Assembly (NCBI RefSeq): GCF_001424105.1
Contig: NZ_LMQH01000011.1
Span: forward strand, 1,554,248-1,618,247
Direction of reading: 5' to 3'
DNA length: 64,000 nucleotides
Origin: Chryseobacterium sp. Leaf394
Lineage (GTDB): Bacteria > Bacteroidota > Bacteroidia > Flavobacteriales > Weeksellaceae
The notes under the pieces were generated by a model. It did not search any database. It saw nothing but the letters and a program-made list of their open reading frames with translations, and was not told the DNA's origin. Within the stretch, counting starts at the first letter, position 1. Every line of letters begins with the position of its first letter. Shown piece after piece: positions 43,548 through 52,410 of the stretch. The translations under genes were made by a program, and so were the position numbers.

Positions 43548-43634
43548 CAACCCTGCCGGGTTGTTTTGATGCGAATGATGATTAATATTCCATAGGATTC
43601 ACCTACGGCTATTAAAAGTAAACCCTTCGGGTTC
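43548..43634. repeat. R1 triple-hairpin element, copy 3
   Basis: CAACCCTGCCGGGTTG (43548-43563), CCATAGGATTCACCTACGG (43590-43608) and AAACCCTTCGGGTT (43620-43633). It is 87 bp long, with 3 nt more between the first two hairpins than copies 1 and 2. It starts 5 bp after the stop of the transposase remnant. Confidence 0.75.
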
Positions 43635-43680
43635 CCCAACATAAAAAAACAATGAAGTTGAATCATAAAGAAAATACACA

Positions 43681-44046
43681 ATGAAAAAGATCTTAATCGC
43701 CGACGACGAACACAAGATATTAATGTCTCTGGAATACAGTTTCCGGAAAATCGGTTACGAAGTTTTTATTGCCAGAGACGGAACAGAGGTTTTGGAGTTT
43801 TTAAAAACCATCGTTCCAGACGTGATTTTACTCGATATTATGATGCCCAATCTTGACGGCTACAGCACTTTAGAAGAAATTAAAAAGAATGAAAATTTAA
43901 ACAATACTAAAGTTCTGTTCCTCAGTGCCAAAAACAATCCGAAAGATATTGAGAAAGGCCTGGAAATGGGAGCTGACGCGTACGTAACAAAGCCATATTC
44001 TATTAAAAAACTGATTTCTCAGATTGAGGAACTGTTGATTAATTAA
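43681..44046 (+). CDS. receiver-only response regulator
   Basis: 121 residues, a single CheY-like receiver: acidic ADDEHK (D8, D9), phosphoacceptor Asp52 in VILLDIMMPNLDG, the conserved Ser/Thr in LFLSAKN, and Lys104 in VTKPY. No DNA-binding or enzymatic output domain follows. It is the nearest response regulator to the SLC5-kinase (450 bp, with the transposase remnant between), so they are the likely pair. Output must go through protein contact or another partner. Confidence 0.9.
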   Translation: MKKILIADDEHKILMSLEYSFRKIGYEVFIARDGTEVLEFLKTIVPDVILLDIMMPNLDGYSTLEEIKKNENLNNTKVLFLSAKNNPKDIEKGLEMGADAYVTKPYSIKKLISQIEELLIN

Positions 44047-44083
44047 ACACGAATATCATAAATAAAAGTGCTCAAATGATTTA

Positions 44084-44116
44084 GTGCAATTCGTGAAAAA
44101 ATTCGTGCAATTCGTG
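44084..44116 (+). repeat. short direct repeat
   Basis: GTGCAATTCGTG occurs at 44084-44095 and 44105-44116, spaced 21 nt apart (two helical turns), 19 bp before the acyl-CoA synthetase start. It may be a binding site or part of a degenerate intergenic repeat. Confidence 0.4.
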
Positions 44117-44134
44117 TTTTAAAAACAACAAATT

Positions 44135-46024
44135 ATGAACACAGATAATTTATTTAAACAAAGCATAGAAAACAGAGAGCAGTTCTGGAAAGAACAGGCT
44201 CAGGAAATTTCGTGGTTTGATTTTCCAGAAACAATTATTTCAAAGGACGGATATGATTACACCCAATGGTTTGCGGACGGAAAACTCAACATGTCTTATC
44301 TCTGCATCGACAAACATATTGAAGACGGTTTTGGAGAAGAAACAGCGATTATCTACGATTCTCCCGTTACCAATCAGAAATTAAAATACACCTTTAATCA
44401 GGCTAAAAAAGAAATTTCAAAATTAGCTGGCGGATTGGTTTCTTTAGGCTTAAAAAAAGGCGATACCGCAGTCATTTATATGCCAATGATTCCTCAGACG
44501 CTTTTTGCGATGTTGGCCTGTGCGAGAATCGGCGTAATTCACAATGTGGTTTTCGGAGGTTTTGCACCTCATGAACTGGTTGTGAGAATCGATGACTGCA
44601 AGCCAAAAGCATTAATTACCGCCACTGCCGGAATTGAAATTGCCAAAAGAATTCCCTATTTGCCATTGGTTGAAAAAGCAATAGAACTGGCGCAGGATAA
44701 AGTCGAAAACATCATTGTTTTTAACAGAAGATTAATCGACAATCAGGATGAAATGTTTGAAGGCATCATCGATTACGAAGAGTTGGTTGAAAAGTCTGAG
44801 CCTGCAGATTGTGTTTCTGTGGAATCGAATCATCCGCTTTATCTTTTATATACTTCAGGAACTACCGGAAAACCAAAAGGAATCACGAGAGATACCGGCG
44901 GTTATGCAACTGCTTTGAAATTTTCCATGAAATATATCTATGGAATTGAACAGGGTGAAACGTTTTGGGCGGCTTCCGATTTTGGTTGGGCAGTCGGTCA
45001 CAGTTACAGCGTTTACGGACCTTTAATCAACAGAAACACCACGATTATTTTCGAAGGAAAGCCAATTATGACTCCCGATGCAGGAACTTTTTGGAGAATT
45101 ATTTCTGAGTATAAAGTTTCCGCAATGTTTACCGCTCCTACAGCCATCAGAGCGATTAAAAAAGAAGATCCGAATGGCGAACTGGTAAAAAAATATGATT
45201 TAAGCCATTTCAAAAAGCAGTTTTTGGCAGGCGAAAGATGCGATGTTGCAACTTTGGATTGGTTTGAAAAGTATATCGGTGTACCCGCCATCGACCATTG
45301 GTGGCAGACAGAATCAGGCTCGCCGATGTTAGGCTTACTCACTTTTGATAATAAATATAAAATTAAAAGAGCTTCCGCGGGAAAACCGATTCCAGGATAT
45401 GATATCAAAATTTTTGATGAAAATGGATATGAAGTGGATGAGCATAAAGAAGGATATTTAGTTATCAAACTTCCGCTTCCTCCCGGAGCAATGCTGGGAA
45501 TTTGGAATGATTACGAACGTTTTGAGAAAAGTTATTTATCTCAGTACAACGGTTATTATTTTTCAGGAGACGGTGCCATTAAAGATGAAGACGGATATAT
45601 TTTCATCACAGGAAGAGTGGACGATGTCATCAACGTAGCCGGCCACCGACTTTCAACTTCGGAAATGGAAGAAATTGTTTCCTCGCATCCCGATGTTGCC
45701 GAATGCGCTGTTGTCGGAATTGATGATGAATTACGCGGACAGGTTCCTTTTGCAGCAGTCGTTTTAAAAAATGGCTCAGAAATTTCTGAAAAAGACGTTG
45801 AAAAGGAAATTGTTCTGAAAGTCAGAGAAAAAATCGGAGCAGTGGCTTTTCTAAAATCTGTGATGGTCGTAAAAAGACTTCCCAAAACCCGTTCAGGAAA
45901 GATTTTAAGAAAACTGATCAGAACGATTATAGATGGTAAAGAATTTCAGATTCCGTCGACGATTGATGATGAAATGATTATTGAGGAATTAAAGGAGAAG
46001 ATTCTGCAGTACAGAAATTCGTAA
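44135..46024 (+). CDS. acyl-CoA synthetase, propionyl/acetyl-CoA synthetase type
   Basis: 629 residues, ANL superfamily. The N-terminal FWKEQAQEISWF segment is the Acs-type leader. LYTSGTTGKPKGI (A3 motif), YYFSGDGAIKDEDGYIFITGRVDDVINVAGHRLSTSE and the C-terminal lysine in PKTRSGKILRK are present. The pattern (VFGGFAPHELVVRIDD and GIEIAKRIPYLP) is closer to propionate-CoA ligase (PrpE/ACSS3) than to acetyl-CoA synthetase. It activates short fatty acids for oxidation. A second, Acs-type enzyme lies downstream. Confidence 0.88.
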   Translation: MNTDNLFKQSIENREQFWKEQAQEISWFDFPETIISKDGYDYTQWFADGKLNMSYLCIDKHIEDGFGEETAIIYDSPVTNQKLKYTFNQAKKEISKLAGGLVSLGLKKGDTAVIYMPMIPQTLFAMLACARIGVIHNVVFGGFAPHELVVRIDDCKPKALITATAGIEIAKRIPYLPLVEKAIELAQDKVENIIVFNRRLIDNQDEMFEGIIDYEELVEKSEPADCVSVESNHPLYLLYTSGTTGKPKGITRDTGGYATALKFSMKYIYGIEQGETFWAASDFGWAVGHSYSVYGPLINRNTTIIFEGKPIMTPDAGTFWRIISEYKVSAMFTAPTAIRAIKKEDPNGELVKKYDLSHFKKQFLAGERCDVATLDWFEKYIGVPAIDHWWQTESGSPMLGLLTFDNKYKIKRASAGKPIPGYDIKIFDENGYEVDEHKEGYLVIKLPLPPGAMLGIWNDYERFEKSYLSQYNGYYFSGDGAIKDEDGYIFITGRVDDVINVAGHRLSTSEMEEIVSSHPDVAECAVVGIDDELRGQVPFAAVVLKNGSEISEKDVEKEIVLKVREKIGAVAFLKSVMVVKRLPKTRSGKILRKLIRTIIDGKEFQIPSTIDDEMIIEELKEKILQYRNS

Positions 46025-46035
46025 AGTAAAGCATT

Positions 46036-46491
46036 ATGACAGAAATTATCAAAGCAAATGCTGATGACAACAGGATTTTAACCGAGATTACAAAAAGATC
46101 AAAGGCTTACTGGGGATATTCGGATGAACAAATAAATGAATGGTCAGATTTGTTAACCATCACTTCAGAATATATCCAAAGCAATGAAGTTTATAAATTA
46201 GTTATCAACCAATCTGCTGTTGCTTATTATTCTTATTTCGAAATTGAAAATAACAGCGTGAGACTGGACAATCTTTTTGTTTTACCTGAAAATATGCGTA
46301 AAGGTTATGGTAAATTATTAATGAATGATTTCATCTTAAAAATAAAACAAAGCAAAAGATCAAGAATAATTCTTGACGCCGACCCAAATGCACAGAAATT
46401 TTATGAAAGTTTCGGATTTGTAAAATCAGGTCAGATAGAAACATCAATTAAAGACAGATTTTTACCAATCATGGAGCTCAATATTGATTAA
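46036..46491 (+). CDS. GNAT N-acetyltransferase
   Basis: 151 residues, GNAT fold: YYSYFEIENNSVRLDNLFVLPENMRKG with the acetyl-CoA loop, LLMNDFILKIK, and DADPNAQKFYESFGFVKSG at the end. It starts 12 bp after the acyl-CoA synthetase gene, so it is probably co-transcribed. Lysine acetyltransferases inactivate Acs at the PKTRSGK lysine, and such a role is possible here, but short GNATs of this type also modify small amines. Confidence 0.82.
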   Translation: MTEIIKANADDNRILTEITKRSKAYWGYSDEQINEWSDLLTITSEYIQSNEVYKLVINQSAVAYYSYFEIENNSVRLDNLFVLPENMRKGYGKLLMNDFILKIKQSKRSRIILDADPNAQKFYESFGFVKSGQIETSIKDRFLPIMELNID

Positions 46492-46524
46492 ATTGTTGAA
46501 AATTCATTTAAAATAGACACCACT

Positions 46525-46613
46525 TTGCTTATGTAAGTGAAACGGCTTCGTGAGACTAAATGCAGCATGAATAAAAAAAACTCTTTGACCTTCGTGTTCA
46601 AATTAAAACACAA
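46525..46613 (+). repeat. R3 interspersed repeat
   Basis: It starts TTTGCTTATGTAAGTGAAAC, then GGCTTCGTGAGACTAAA, a variable spacer, ACTCTTTGACCTTCGTG and TTCAAATTAAAAC. Same block order as copies 14119-14195 and 15982-16067. It lies 55 bp before the Acs start and fills most of the 176-bp gap. Confidence 0.55.
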
Positions 46614-46667
46614 CAAAACAATTTAAATAAAAAAATTAAATAATAAATAATTCTAAAAAGAAAAAGT

Positions 46668-48575
46668 ATGAGAAATTACGTGATAGAAGATTTACCGCAC
46701 TACTTTGAAGAGTACAAAAAATCAATCAAAAACCCGAAAAAATTCTGGGATAAAGTGGCTGACCAAAATTTTGTATGGTACCAAAGATGGAGCAAAGTGG
46801 TAAAATATGATATGAATGAGGCAAAAATCACATGGTTTAAAGATGCTAAATTAAATATCACTAAAAACTGCCTCGACAGACACCTTTCCGTACGTGGCGA
46901 AAAAACAGCAATCATCTGGGAACCCAACGATCCGAAAGAAGAAGCTCAGCATATTTCCTACAACGAACTGTATGAAAGAGTCAACAAAACAGCCAATGTT
47001 TTGAAAGACATGGGCATCGAGAAAGGCGACAGAGTCTGCATCTATCTTCCGATGATTCCAGAATTGGCGGTTACAATGTTGGCCTGTGCGAAAATCGGAG
47101 CAGTACATTCAGTTATTTTCGCCGGATTTTCAGCTTCGGCAGTCGTTTCTAGAGTGAATGACTGCGGCGCAAAAATGCTGATCACTTCAGACGGAAGTTA
47201 CAGAGGCAACAAAGTTTTAGATTTAAAATCAATCATCGACGAAGCCTTGGAAAAATGTCCTACCGTAGAAAAAACTCTGGTGGTCAAAAGAACCAACAAC
47301 GAAATAAAAATAAAGGAAGGCAGAGATTTCTGGATGGCTGACCTGTACGAAAAAGCCTCTGCCGATTTCGTAACGATCATTATGGATGCCGAAGATCCTC
47401 TGTTTATTCTGTACACATCAGGTTCTACTGGAAAACCAAAAGGAATGCTTCACACATCGGCAGGTTACATGGTTTATTCAGCGTACACGTTTAAAAATGT
47501 TTTCAATTATCAGGAAAATGACATTTATTGGTGTACTGCAGATATCGGATGGATCACAGGGCACTCTTACATTTTATACGGACCACTTTTAAATGGTGCA
47601 ACCACTGTTATTTTCGAAGGAGTTCCAACCTATCCTGAGCCTGACAGATTCTGGGAAGTTATTGAAAAGCATAAAGTCACTCAATTTTACACTGCACCAA
47701 CCGCCATCCGTTCTTTGGCTAAAGAAAGCGCTGAGTGGGTTGATAAACATGATTTAAGCTCATTGAGAGTGATCGGATCTGTGGGAGAACCTATTAACGA
47801 TGAAGCCTGGCATTGGTTCAACGATCACGTAGGAAGAAAAAAATGTCCGATCGTCGATACGTGGTGGCAGACTGAAACCGGCGGAATTATGATTTCTCCT
47901 ATCCCATTTGTTACGCCGACCAAACCGACGTATGCTACACTTCCATTACCGGGAATTCAGCCGGTTCTGATGGATGACAAACGCAATGAAATCACAGGAA
48001 ATCAGGTGACAGGAAATCTCTGCATCCGTTTTCCATGGCCGGGAATTGCGAGAACGATTTGGGGCGACCATCAAAGATATAAGGAAACTTATTTCTCAGC
48101 ATTTCCAGGGAAATATTTCACGGGTGATGGTGCTTTGAGAGACGAAGTGGGTTATTACAGAATTACAGGCCGTGTGGACGATGTGGTAATTGTTTCCGGA
48201 CATAATTTAGGAACCGCACCAATTGAAGACAGCATCAACGAACATCCAGCGGTTGCAGAATCTGCGATTGTTGGTTTCCCGCATGATATAAAAGGAAGTG
48301 CTTTGTATGGTTTCGTAATTTTAAAAGACAGTGGCGCCGGCCGTCAGAAAGAAAATCTGAAAAAAGAAATTAATCAACTGATCTCAGATCAGATCGGTCC
48401 AATTGCAAAGCTTGATAAAATTCAGTTTGTTTCCGGGCTGCCGAAAACACGTTCAGGAAAGATTATGCGAAGAATTTTGAGAAAGATTGCGGAAGGAGAC
48501 TTCTCGAATTTCGGGGATACTTCTACTCTTCTTAATCCTGAAATTGTGGAGGAAATTAAAAACGAGAGAATTTAA
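46668..48575 (+). CDS. acs: acetyl-CoA synthetase
   Basis: 635 residues, full-length Acs. WYQRWSKVVKYD and FKDAKLNIT in the N-terminal part, VIFAGFSASAVVSRVNDC, LYTSGSTGKPKGMLHT (ATP loop), DTWWQTETGGIM (substrate pocket Trp and acetate contacts), YFTGDGALRDEVGYYRITGRVDDVV, and the acetylatable lysine in PKTRSGKIMRR. It forms acetyl-CoA from acetate via acetyl-AMP. Downstream a terminator ends the unit. Confidence 0.96.
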   Translation: MRNYVIEDLPHYFEEYKKSIKNPKKFWDKVADQNFVWYQRWSKVVKYDMNEAKITWFKDAKLNITKNCLDRHLSVRGEKTAIIWEPNDPKEEAQHISYNELYERVNKTANVLKDMGIEKGDRVCIYLPMIPELAVTMLACAKIGAVHSVIFAGFSASAVVSRVNDCGAKMLITSDGSYRGNKVLDLKSIIDEALEKCPTVEKTLVVKRTNNEIKIKEGRDFWMADLYEKASADFVTIIMDAEDPLFILYTSGSTGKPKGMLHTSAGYMVYSAYTFKNVFNYQENDIYWCTADIGWITGHSYILYGPLLNGATTVIFEGVPTYPEPDRFWEVIEKHKVTQFYTAPTAIRSLAKESAEWVDKHDLSSLRVIGSVGEPINDEAWHWFNDHVGRKKCPIVDTWWQTETGGIMISPIPFVTPTKPTYATLPLPGIQPVLMDDKRNEITGNQVTGNLCIRFPWPGIARTIWGDHQRYKETYFSAFPGKYFTGDGALRDEVGYYRITGRVDDVVIVSGHNLGTAPIEDSINEHPAVAESAIVGFPHDIKGSALYGFVILKDSGAGRQKENLKKEINQLISDQIGPIAKLDKIQFVSGLPKTRSGKIMRRILRKIAEGDFSNFGDTSTLLNPEIVEEIKNERI

Positions 48576-48594
48576 TTTTATTTAAATAATTTAC

Positions 48595-48623
48595 AGCCTG
48601 TTTAATTTTTAGACAGGCTTTTT
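48595..48623 (+). terminator. rho-independent terminator of acs
   Basis: AGCCTGT (48595-48601) pairs with ACAGGCT (48613-48619), loop 11 nt, followed by TTTT. It lies 20 bp after the acs stop. Confidence 0.75.
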
Positions 48624-48640
48624 AATTTAAAATTTACTTG

Positions 48641-49591
48641 ATGAAACTAATCTATTTATTAATCGGAATTTTTCTTTTGCAATCCTGCGGGAGAAAAAAA
48701 CTTAATGAAGATGAAATTTTAGAAATCATACATTCAAATGAAAGTTATGAAAATATGAATCTTAAAAAGGATTTTTTAACGGGTAACGAATTTATAGATT
48801 CAACAACAGCTTTTAAAAAAATTCTTAATCAAGAAAATTTTAAACCTATCTATGAAGCTGATTTTAACAATGACGGTAAGAAAGACTATCTGTTAAATCT
48901 TGCTGATCCAAGGGCTTTAGATAACAATAACGTTGTCAAACCTCACATAAGCGAACACAATTATAATTCTGCACTGTTAATTAGTGGTAATAAAAGTTAT
49001 CGACTTTTAAATCCGGGAAAAGGAAGAATCTATGAAGTTATTGCGTCGAAAATAATCCAGTTTAACAACCAACCTTTAATTAAACTGATCTCTTATCATC
49101 AAGGTTTTGATAATTCTTTTCATTTATTTGATATTGATACTTTGATGATTAAAAACAATGAATTGATGGAATATTATTCTGACAGTAAAAAGCATACAGT
49201 CGAAAAAATAATTTTCACCAAAAATGAACATTTTCCACCCGTAAGATTATACCAATTAACATTAACAAAAGATTCTTTAATTCTACATTCTGACCATTAT
49301 AAAAATTTAAAAGGAAATTTTTCAGGTGACGGCTACTATAGTTTCGAAAAGATGGTGAACGGTCTTAATCAAGTTAATTTCATAAAAATAAATGAAAAAT
49401 ATCCATTTTCAAACGATGATTTTTCAGAGTCAACCGAAATTATTTTCGATAATGGAAAATCAAAAAAATTTTACGATTATAATGGAAAGAGATATTTGTT
49501 TCTAATGAATTTTTATGAAAAAATAGACACCCTCATAAGTAATCAAAAATGGACTGAAATAATACATTCGTCCAAACGAAATAATAGATAA
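48641..49591 (+). CDS. unknown lipoprotein
   Basis: 316 residues from the ATG at 48641 (a TTG directly before it is not needed). Lipoprotein signal ending LLQSC (Cys about 16). The remainder is Lys/Asn/Asp-rich with a segment YEADFNNDGKKDYLLNL that resembles the calcium-binding-like FNNDGKxD turns of VCBS/FG-GAP-related repeats. It has no further recognised domain. Very AT-rich, alone between two intergenic spacers. Confidence 0.65.
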   Translation: MKLIYLLIGIFLLQSCGRKKLNEDEILEIIHSNESYENMNLKKDFLTGNEFIDSTTAFKKILNQENFKPIYEADFNNDGKKDYLLNLADPRALDNNNVVKPHISEHNYNSALLISGNKSYRLLNPGKGRIYEVIASKIIQFNNQPLIKLISYHQGFDNSFHLFDIDTLMIKNNELMEYYSDSKKHTVEKIIFTKNEHFPPVRLYQLTLTKDSLILHSDHYKNLKGNFSGDGYYSFEKMVNGLNQVNFIKINEKYPFSNDDFSESTEIIFDNGKSKKFYDYNGKRYLFLMNFYEKIDTLISNQKWTEIIHSSKRNNR

Positions 49592-49708
49592 AGTCTTAAT
49601 ATTTTTTAAATTATTATCGATAAAATAAAAAATTTAATATTTATTTAAATTTTTCACAATGATGTTAAAATATTTTGTACCTTTAAGTCAAATCCAAAAC
49701 CAATTATT

Positions 49709-50074
49709 ATGTCCACAATTATTACCGGTGTCTTCCAAAGACACAGCGACTATAAAAGACTCGAAATCGAGCTGGAAATGGCAGGTTTTGATAATGCAGA
49801 CTACATCGTATATATCACAGACGAGCATCACCAATCTCCCTACATGACGAGCGTTCAGATCTCAGATCAGATTCAGGAGAACACTGTAAGGAAGGTTTTT
49901 GCTGAAAATTCTGTGCTGAAGACTTACCACTTTGAAAACATGAGCATCAGTGAGGCATCCTATTCCACCATAAAAAAGTATATAGATGCCAAAAACAAAA
50001 CCGAGATTCACGCTACTCCAGATTTAAAGTTCAAAGGTGCCACTAACGGCATGGACTCTGAGGTGAAATTTTAA
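49709..50074 (+). CDS. conserved-looking small protein of unknown function
   Basis: 121 residues with no signal or membrane segment. The N-terminal half (ITGVFQRHSDYKRLEIELEMAGFDNADYIVYI) looks like a beta-alpha-beta unit as in ferredoxin-like or DUF-type stress proteins (a strand, then a helix with Glu-rich LEIELEMAGF, then a strand). The C-terminal half is helical with a Lys-rich end. A promoter-like TACCTTTA lies at about 49679-49686, and a strong terminator follows at 50111, so it is a monocistronic gene. Confidence 0.7.
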   Translation: MSTIITGVFQRHSDYKRLEIELEMAGFDNADYIVYITDEHHQSPYMTSVQISDQIQENTVRKVFAENSVLKTYHFENMSISEASYSTIKKYIDAKNKTEIHATPDLKFKGATNGMDSEVKF

Positions 50075-50110
50075 AAAAAAACTAATACTGAAATAAAACT
50101 GATAACCGGA

Positions 50111-50140
50111 ATCCGCAGCTAAAAACTGCGGATTTTTTTT
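50111..50140 (+). terminator. rho-independent terminator
   Basis: ATCCGCAG (50111-50118) and CTGCGGAT (50126-50133), an 8-bp perfect stem with a 7-nt loop followed by a run of eight T. Confidence 0.9.
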
Positions 50141-50150
50141 GCTCGTATAA

Positions 50151-50182
50151 ATTGATAACTGCATTTATTTTTCGTATTTTCG
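50151..50182 (+). promoter_or_regulatory. probable rel promoter
   Basis: ATTG (50151-50154), 20 nt, then TATTTTCG (50175-50182), an imperfect Bacteroidota -7 box, 20 bp before the ATG at 50203. Its position argues against the upstream in-frame ATG at 50152. Confidence 0.4.
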
Positions 50183-50202
50183 TCTACGTAAAGCCTTCGC
50201 AA

Positions 50203-52407
50203 ATGAGTTATGACCTGGAACAGGAGAATAAAGAAATTCTCGCAAGATATAAAGATCTGATTTCTAATACGTACCGTACTTTAGATGAAGAACACAACAA
50301 ACTGATAAGAAAGGCTTTTGATATCGCTTTGGACGCTCACAAAGACCAAAGAAGAAAATCCGGAGAACCCTATATTTATCATCCTATCGCTGTGGCCAAA
50401 ATTGTTGCCACAGAAATCGGTCTTGGAGCTACCTCCATTGCCTGCGCACTGCTGCACGATGTGATTGAAGATTCAGATTACACTTTTGAAGATCTGCAGA
50501 AAATATTCGGGTCGAAAATTGCCGAGATCGTAAATGGTCTTACCAAAATTTCGATCATGAACCATCAGAATATTTCGGTTCAGTCTGAAAATTACAGAAA
50601 ACTGTTGCTCACACTTTCCGAAGATTTCAGAGTGATTCTGATCAAAATTGCAGACCGTCTTCACAACATGCGGACTCTTGAAAGTATGGCACCCGACAAG
50701 CAGAAGAAAATTGCTTCCGAAACGGTCTACATTTACGCTCCGATGGCGCACCGATTAGGATTATACTACATTAAATCTGAGCTTGAAGATCTCTCATTAA
50801 AGTACAATAATCCGGAAGTTTATAATGAAATCACTTCCAAACTCGAACTCGCCAAAGAATCGAGGGAAAAATATATTGAAGAGTTTAAAAACGAAGTTTC
50901 AGACCGTCTGCAGGATGAAGGTTTGAATTTCAGCATCAAAGGAAGGGCAAAAGCAATTTCTTCAATTTACAGGAAAATGCTTAAACAAGGCGTTTCCTTC
51001 GAGGAAGTTTATGATAATTATGCCATCAGAATTACCTACAAATCCGATGCAAAAAACGAGAAATTTCTTGCGTGGAAAATCTATTCAATCGTAACGGATG
51101 TTTACCATTCCAATCCATCAAGGATGAGAGACTGGATTACGCAGCCCCGTTCCACAGGGTACGAAAGTTTGCACCTAACCGTTTTGGGACCAGACAGAAA
51201 GTGGATTGAAGTACAGATCCGTTCTGAAAGAATGGATGACATTGCTGAAAAGGGTGTTGCAGCTCATTATAAATACAAAGAAGGCTATAAACAAAGCACT
51301 GAAGACCGTAATTTTGAAAAATGGGTTACAGAGATCAGGGATGTTCTGGAACAGCAGCAAAATCTTTCCACATCTGAACTTTTAGATAATATTAAACTTA
51401 ATCTATATTCAAAAGAAGTCTTCGTATTTACTCCAAAGGGTGAAATTAAAATTCTTCCAACCAATGCTTCTGCTCTGGATTTTGCATTTTCGGTGCATTC
51501 AGATTTGGGAATGAAATGTTTGGGCGCGAAAATTAATGGTAAACTGGTTCCGATTTCCTACAAACTTCAAAATGGAGATCAGATTGATATTCTTTCTTCG
51601 CAAAACCAAAAACCAAAATCCGACTGGCTCGAATTTGTAGTTACATCTAAAGCTAAGTCTAAAATCAAAGGATTCCTTAATTCACAGAAAAACTCTTTGG
51701 TAGAAGAAGGTAAAGAAATACTGCAGAGAAAACTCCGTCATGCTAAAATCAATTTTAATGATGAAGAAGTCAACAAACTTCAGAAATTCTTTAATCTTAA
51801 AACTTCTCAGGAATTATTTTTAAAATTCCAAAGCAACGAACTTGATGTCAGCAGCTTAAGAAAGTATATTGAAAGTAAAAATGTTTTCAATAACCTGCTT
51901 TCAAGATTCAGAAAATCACCGACCAAGAACGTTCATTACGAGGAGCCGAAAGAGCAGAATCTCGACATGATCGTGTTTGGTAAAGATGAAGAGAAATTAA
52001 ATTATTCTTATGCTAAATGCTGTACCGTAATTCCGGGAGATAAAATTTTTGGTTTTATCACCATTTCTGAAGGAATAAAAGTTCACAGCGACACCTGTCC
52101 GAATGCCATCAACCTCCGTGCACAGTACGATTACCGTGTGATTCCTGCCAAATGGGTGAATGAAGAAAGCTTTAAAAACAGAGTGAAAATTGAGATCGAA
52201 GGTCTCGACAGAATGGGTATGATCAACGATATTACCACCGTAATCAGTGGCGCAATGGGCATGGACATGAAAAGCATGTCGATAGAATCCAACGACGGAA
52301 TTTTTACAGGAAACATCAATCTTGAGGTGAAACACACAGGACAGCTCGAAGAAACCTTTAAAAAACTCAAAAATATTAACGGGGTTTCGAGGGTGAGAAG
52401 ACTGTAA
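50203..52407 (+). CDS. rel: RelA/SpoT family (p)ppGpp synthetase/hydrolase
   Basis: 734 residues from the ATG at 50203. N-terminal HD hydrolase domain with HPIAVAKIVA, LLHDVIEDSD and RLHNMRTLESM. Synthetase domain with IKGRAKAISSIYRKML, DNYAIRITY and GYESLHLTV. TGS domain (VFVFTPKGEIKILP, ALDFAFSVHSDLG) and a C-terminal Cys-containing zinc-finger region (YAKCCTVIPGD) with a final ACT domain. Both catalytic domains have the residues expected, so it is likely bifunctional. nhaA starts 3 bp after its stop. Confidence 0.94.
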   Translation: MSYDLEQENKEILARYKDLISNTYRTLDEEHNKLIRKAFDIALDAHKDQRRKSGEPYIYHPIAVAKIVATEIGLGATSIACALLHDVIEDSDYTFEDLQKIFGSKIAEIVNGLTKISIMNHQNISVQSENYRKLLLTLSEDFRVILIKIADRLHNMRTLESMAPDKQKKIASETVYIYAPMAHRLGLYYIKSELEDLSLKYNNPEVYNEITSKLELAKESREKYIEEFKNEVSDRLQDEGLNFSIKGRAKAISSIYRKMLKQGVSFEEVYDNYAIRITYKSDAKNEKFLAWKIYSIVTDVYHSNPSRMRDWITQPRSTGYESLHLTVLGPDRKWIEVQIRSERMDDIAEKGVAAHYKYKEGYKQSTEDRNFEKWVTEIRDVLEQQQNLSTSELLDNIKLNLYSKEVFVFTPKGEIKILPTNASALDFAFSVHSDLGMKCLGAKINGKLVPISYKLQNGDQIDILSSQNQKPKSDWLEFVVTSKAKSKIKGFLNSQKNSLVEEGKEILQRKLRHAKINFNDEEVNKLQKFFNLKTSQELFLKFQSNELDVSSLRKYIESKNVFNNLLSRFRKSPTKNVHYEEPKEQNLDMIVFGKDEEKLNYSYAKCCTVIPGDKIFGFITISEGIKVHSDTCPNAINLRAQYDYRVIPAKWVNEESFKNRVKIEIEGLDRMGMINDITTVISGAMGMDMKSMSIESNDGIFTGNINLEVKHTGQLEETFKKLKNINGVSRVRRL

Positions 52408-52410
52408 AAG

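Noticed and set aside
43681..44046. Response regulator possibly truncated by the nearby transposase insertion
   Set aside because: The receiver is complete (D8/D9, D52, K104 and the final helix) and ends with a normal stop; the insertion lies upstream, so nothing indicates a lost output domain.
45013..45468. 151-codon frame antisense to the acyl-CoA synthetase
   Set aside because: Shadow of a clearly coding frame; Ser/Leu-rich with no domain.
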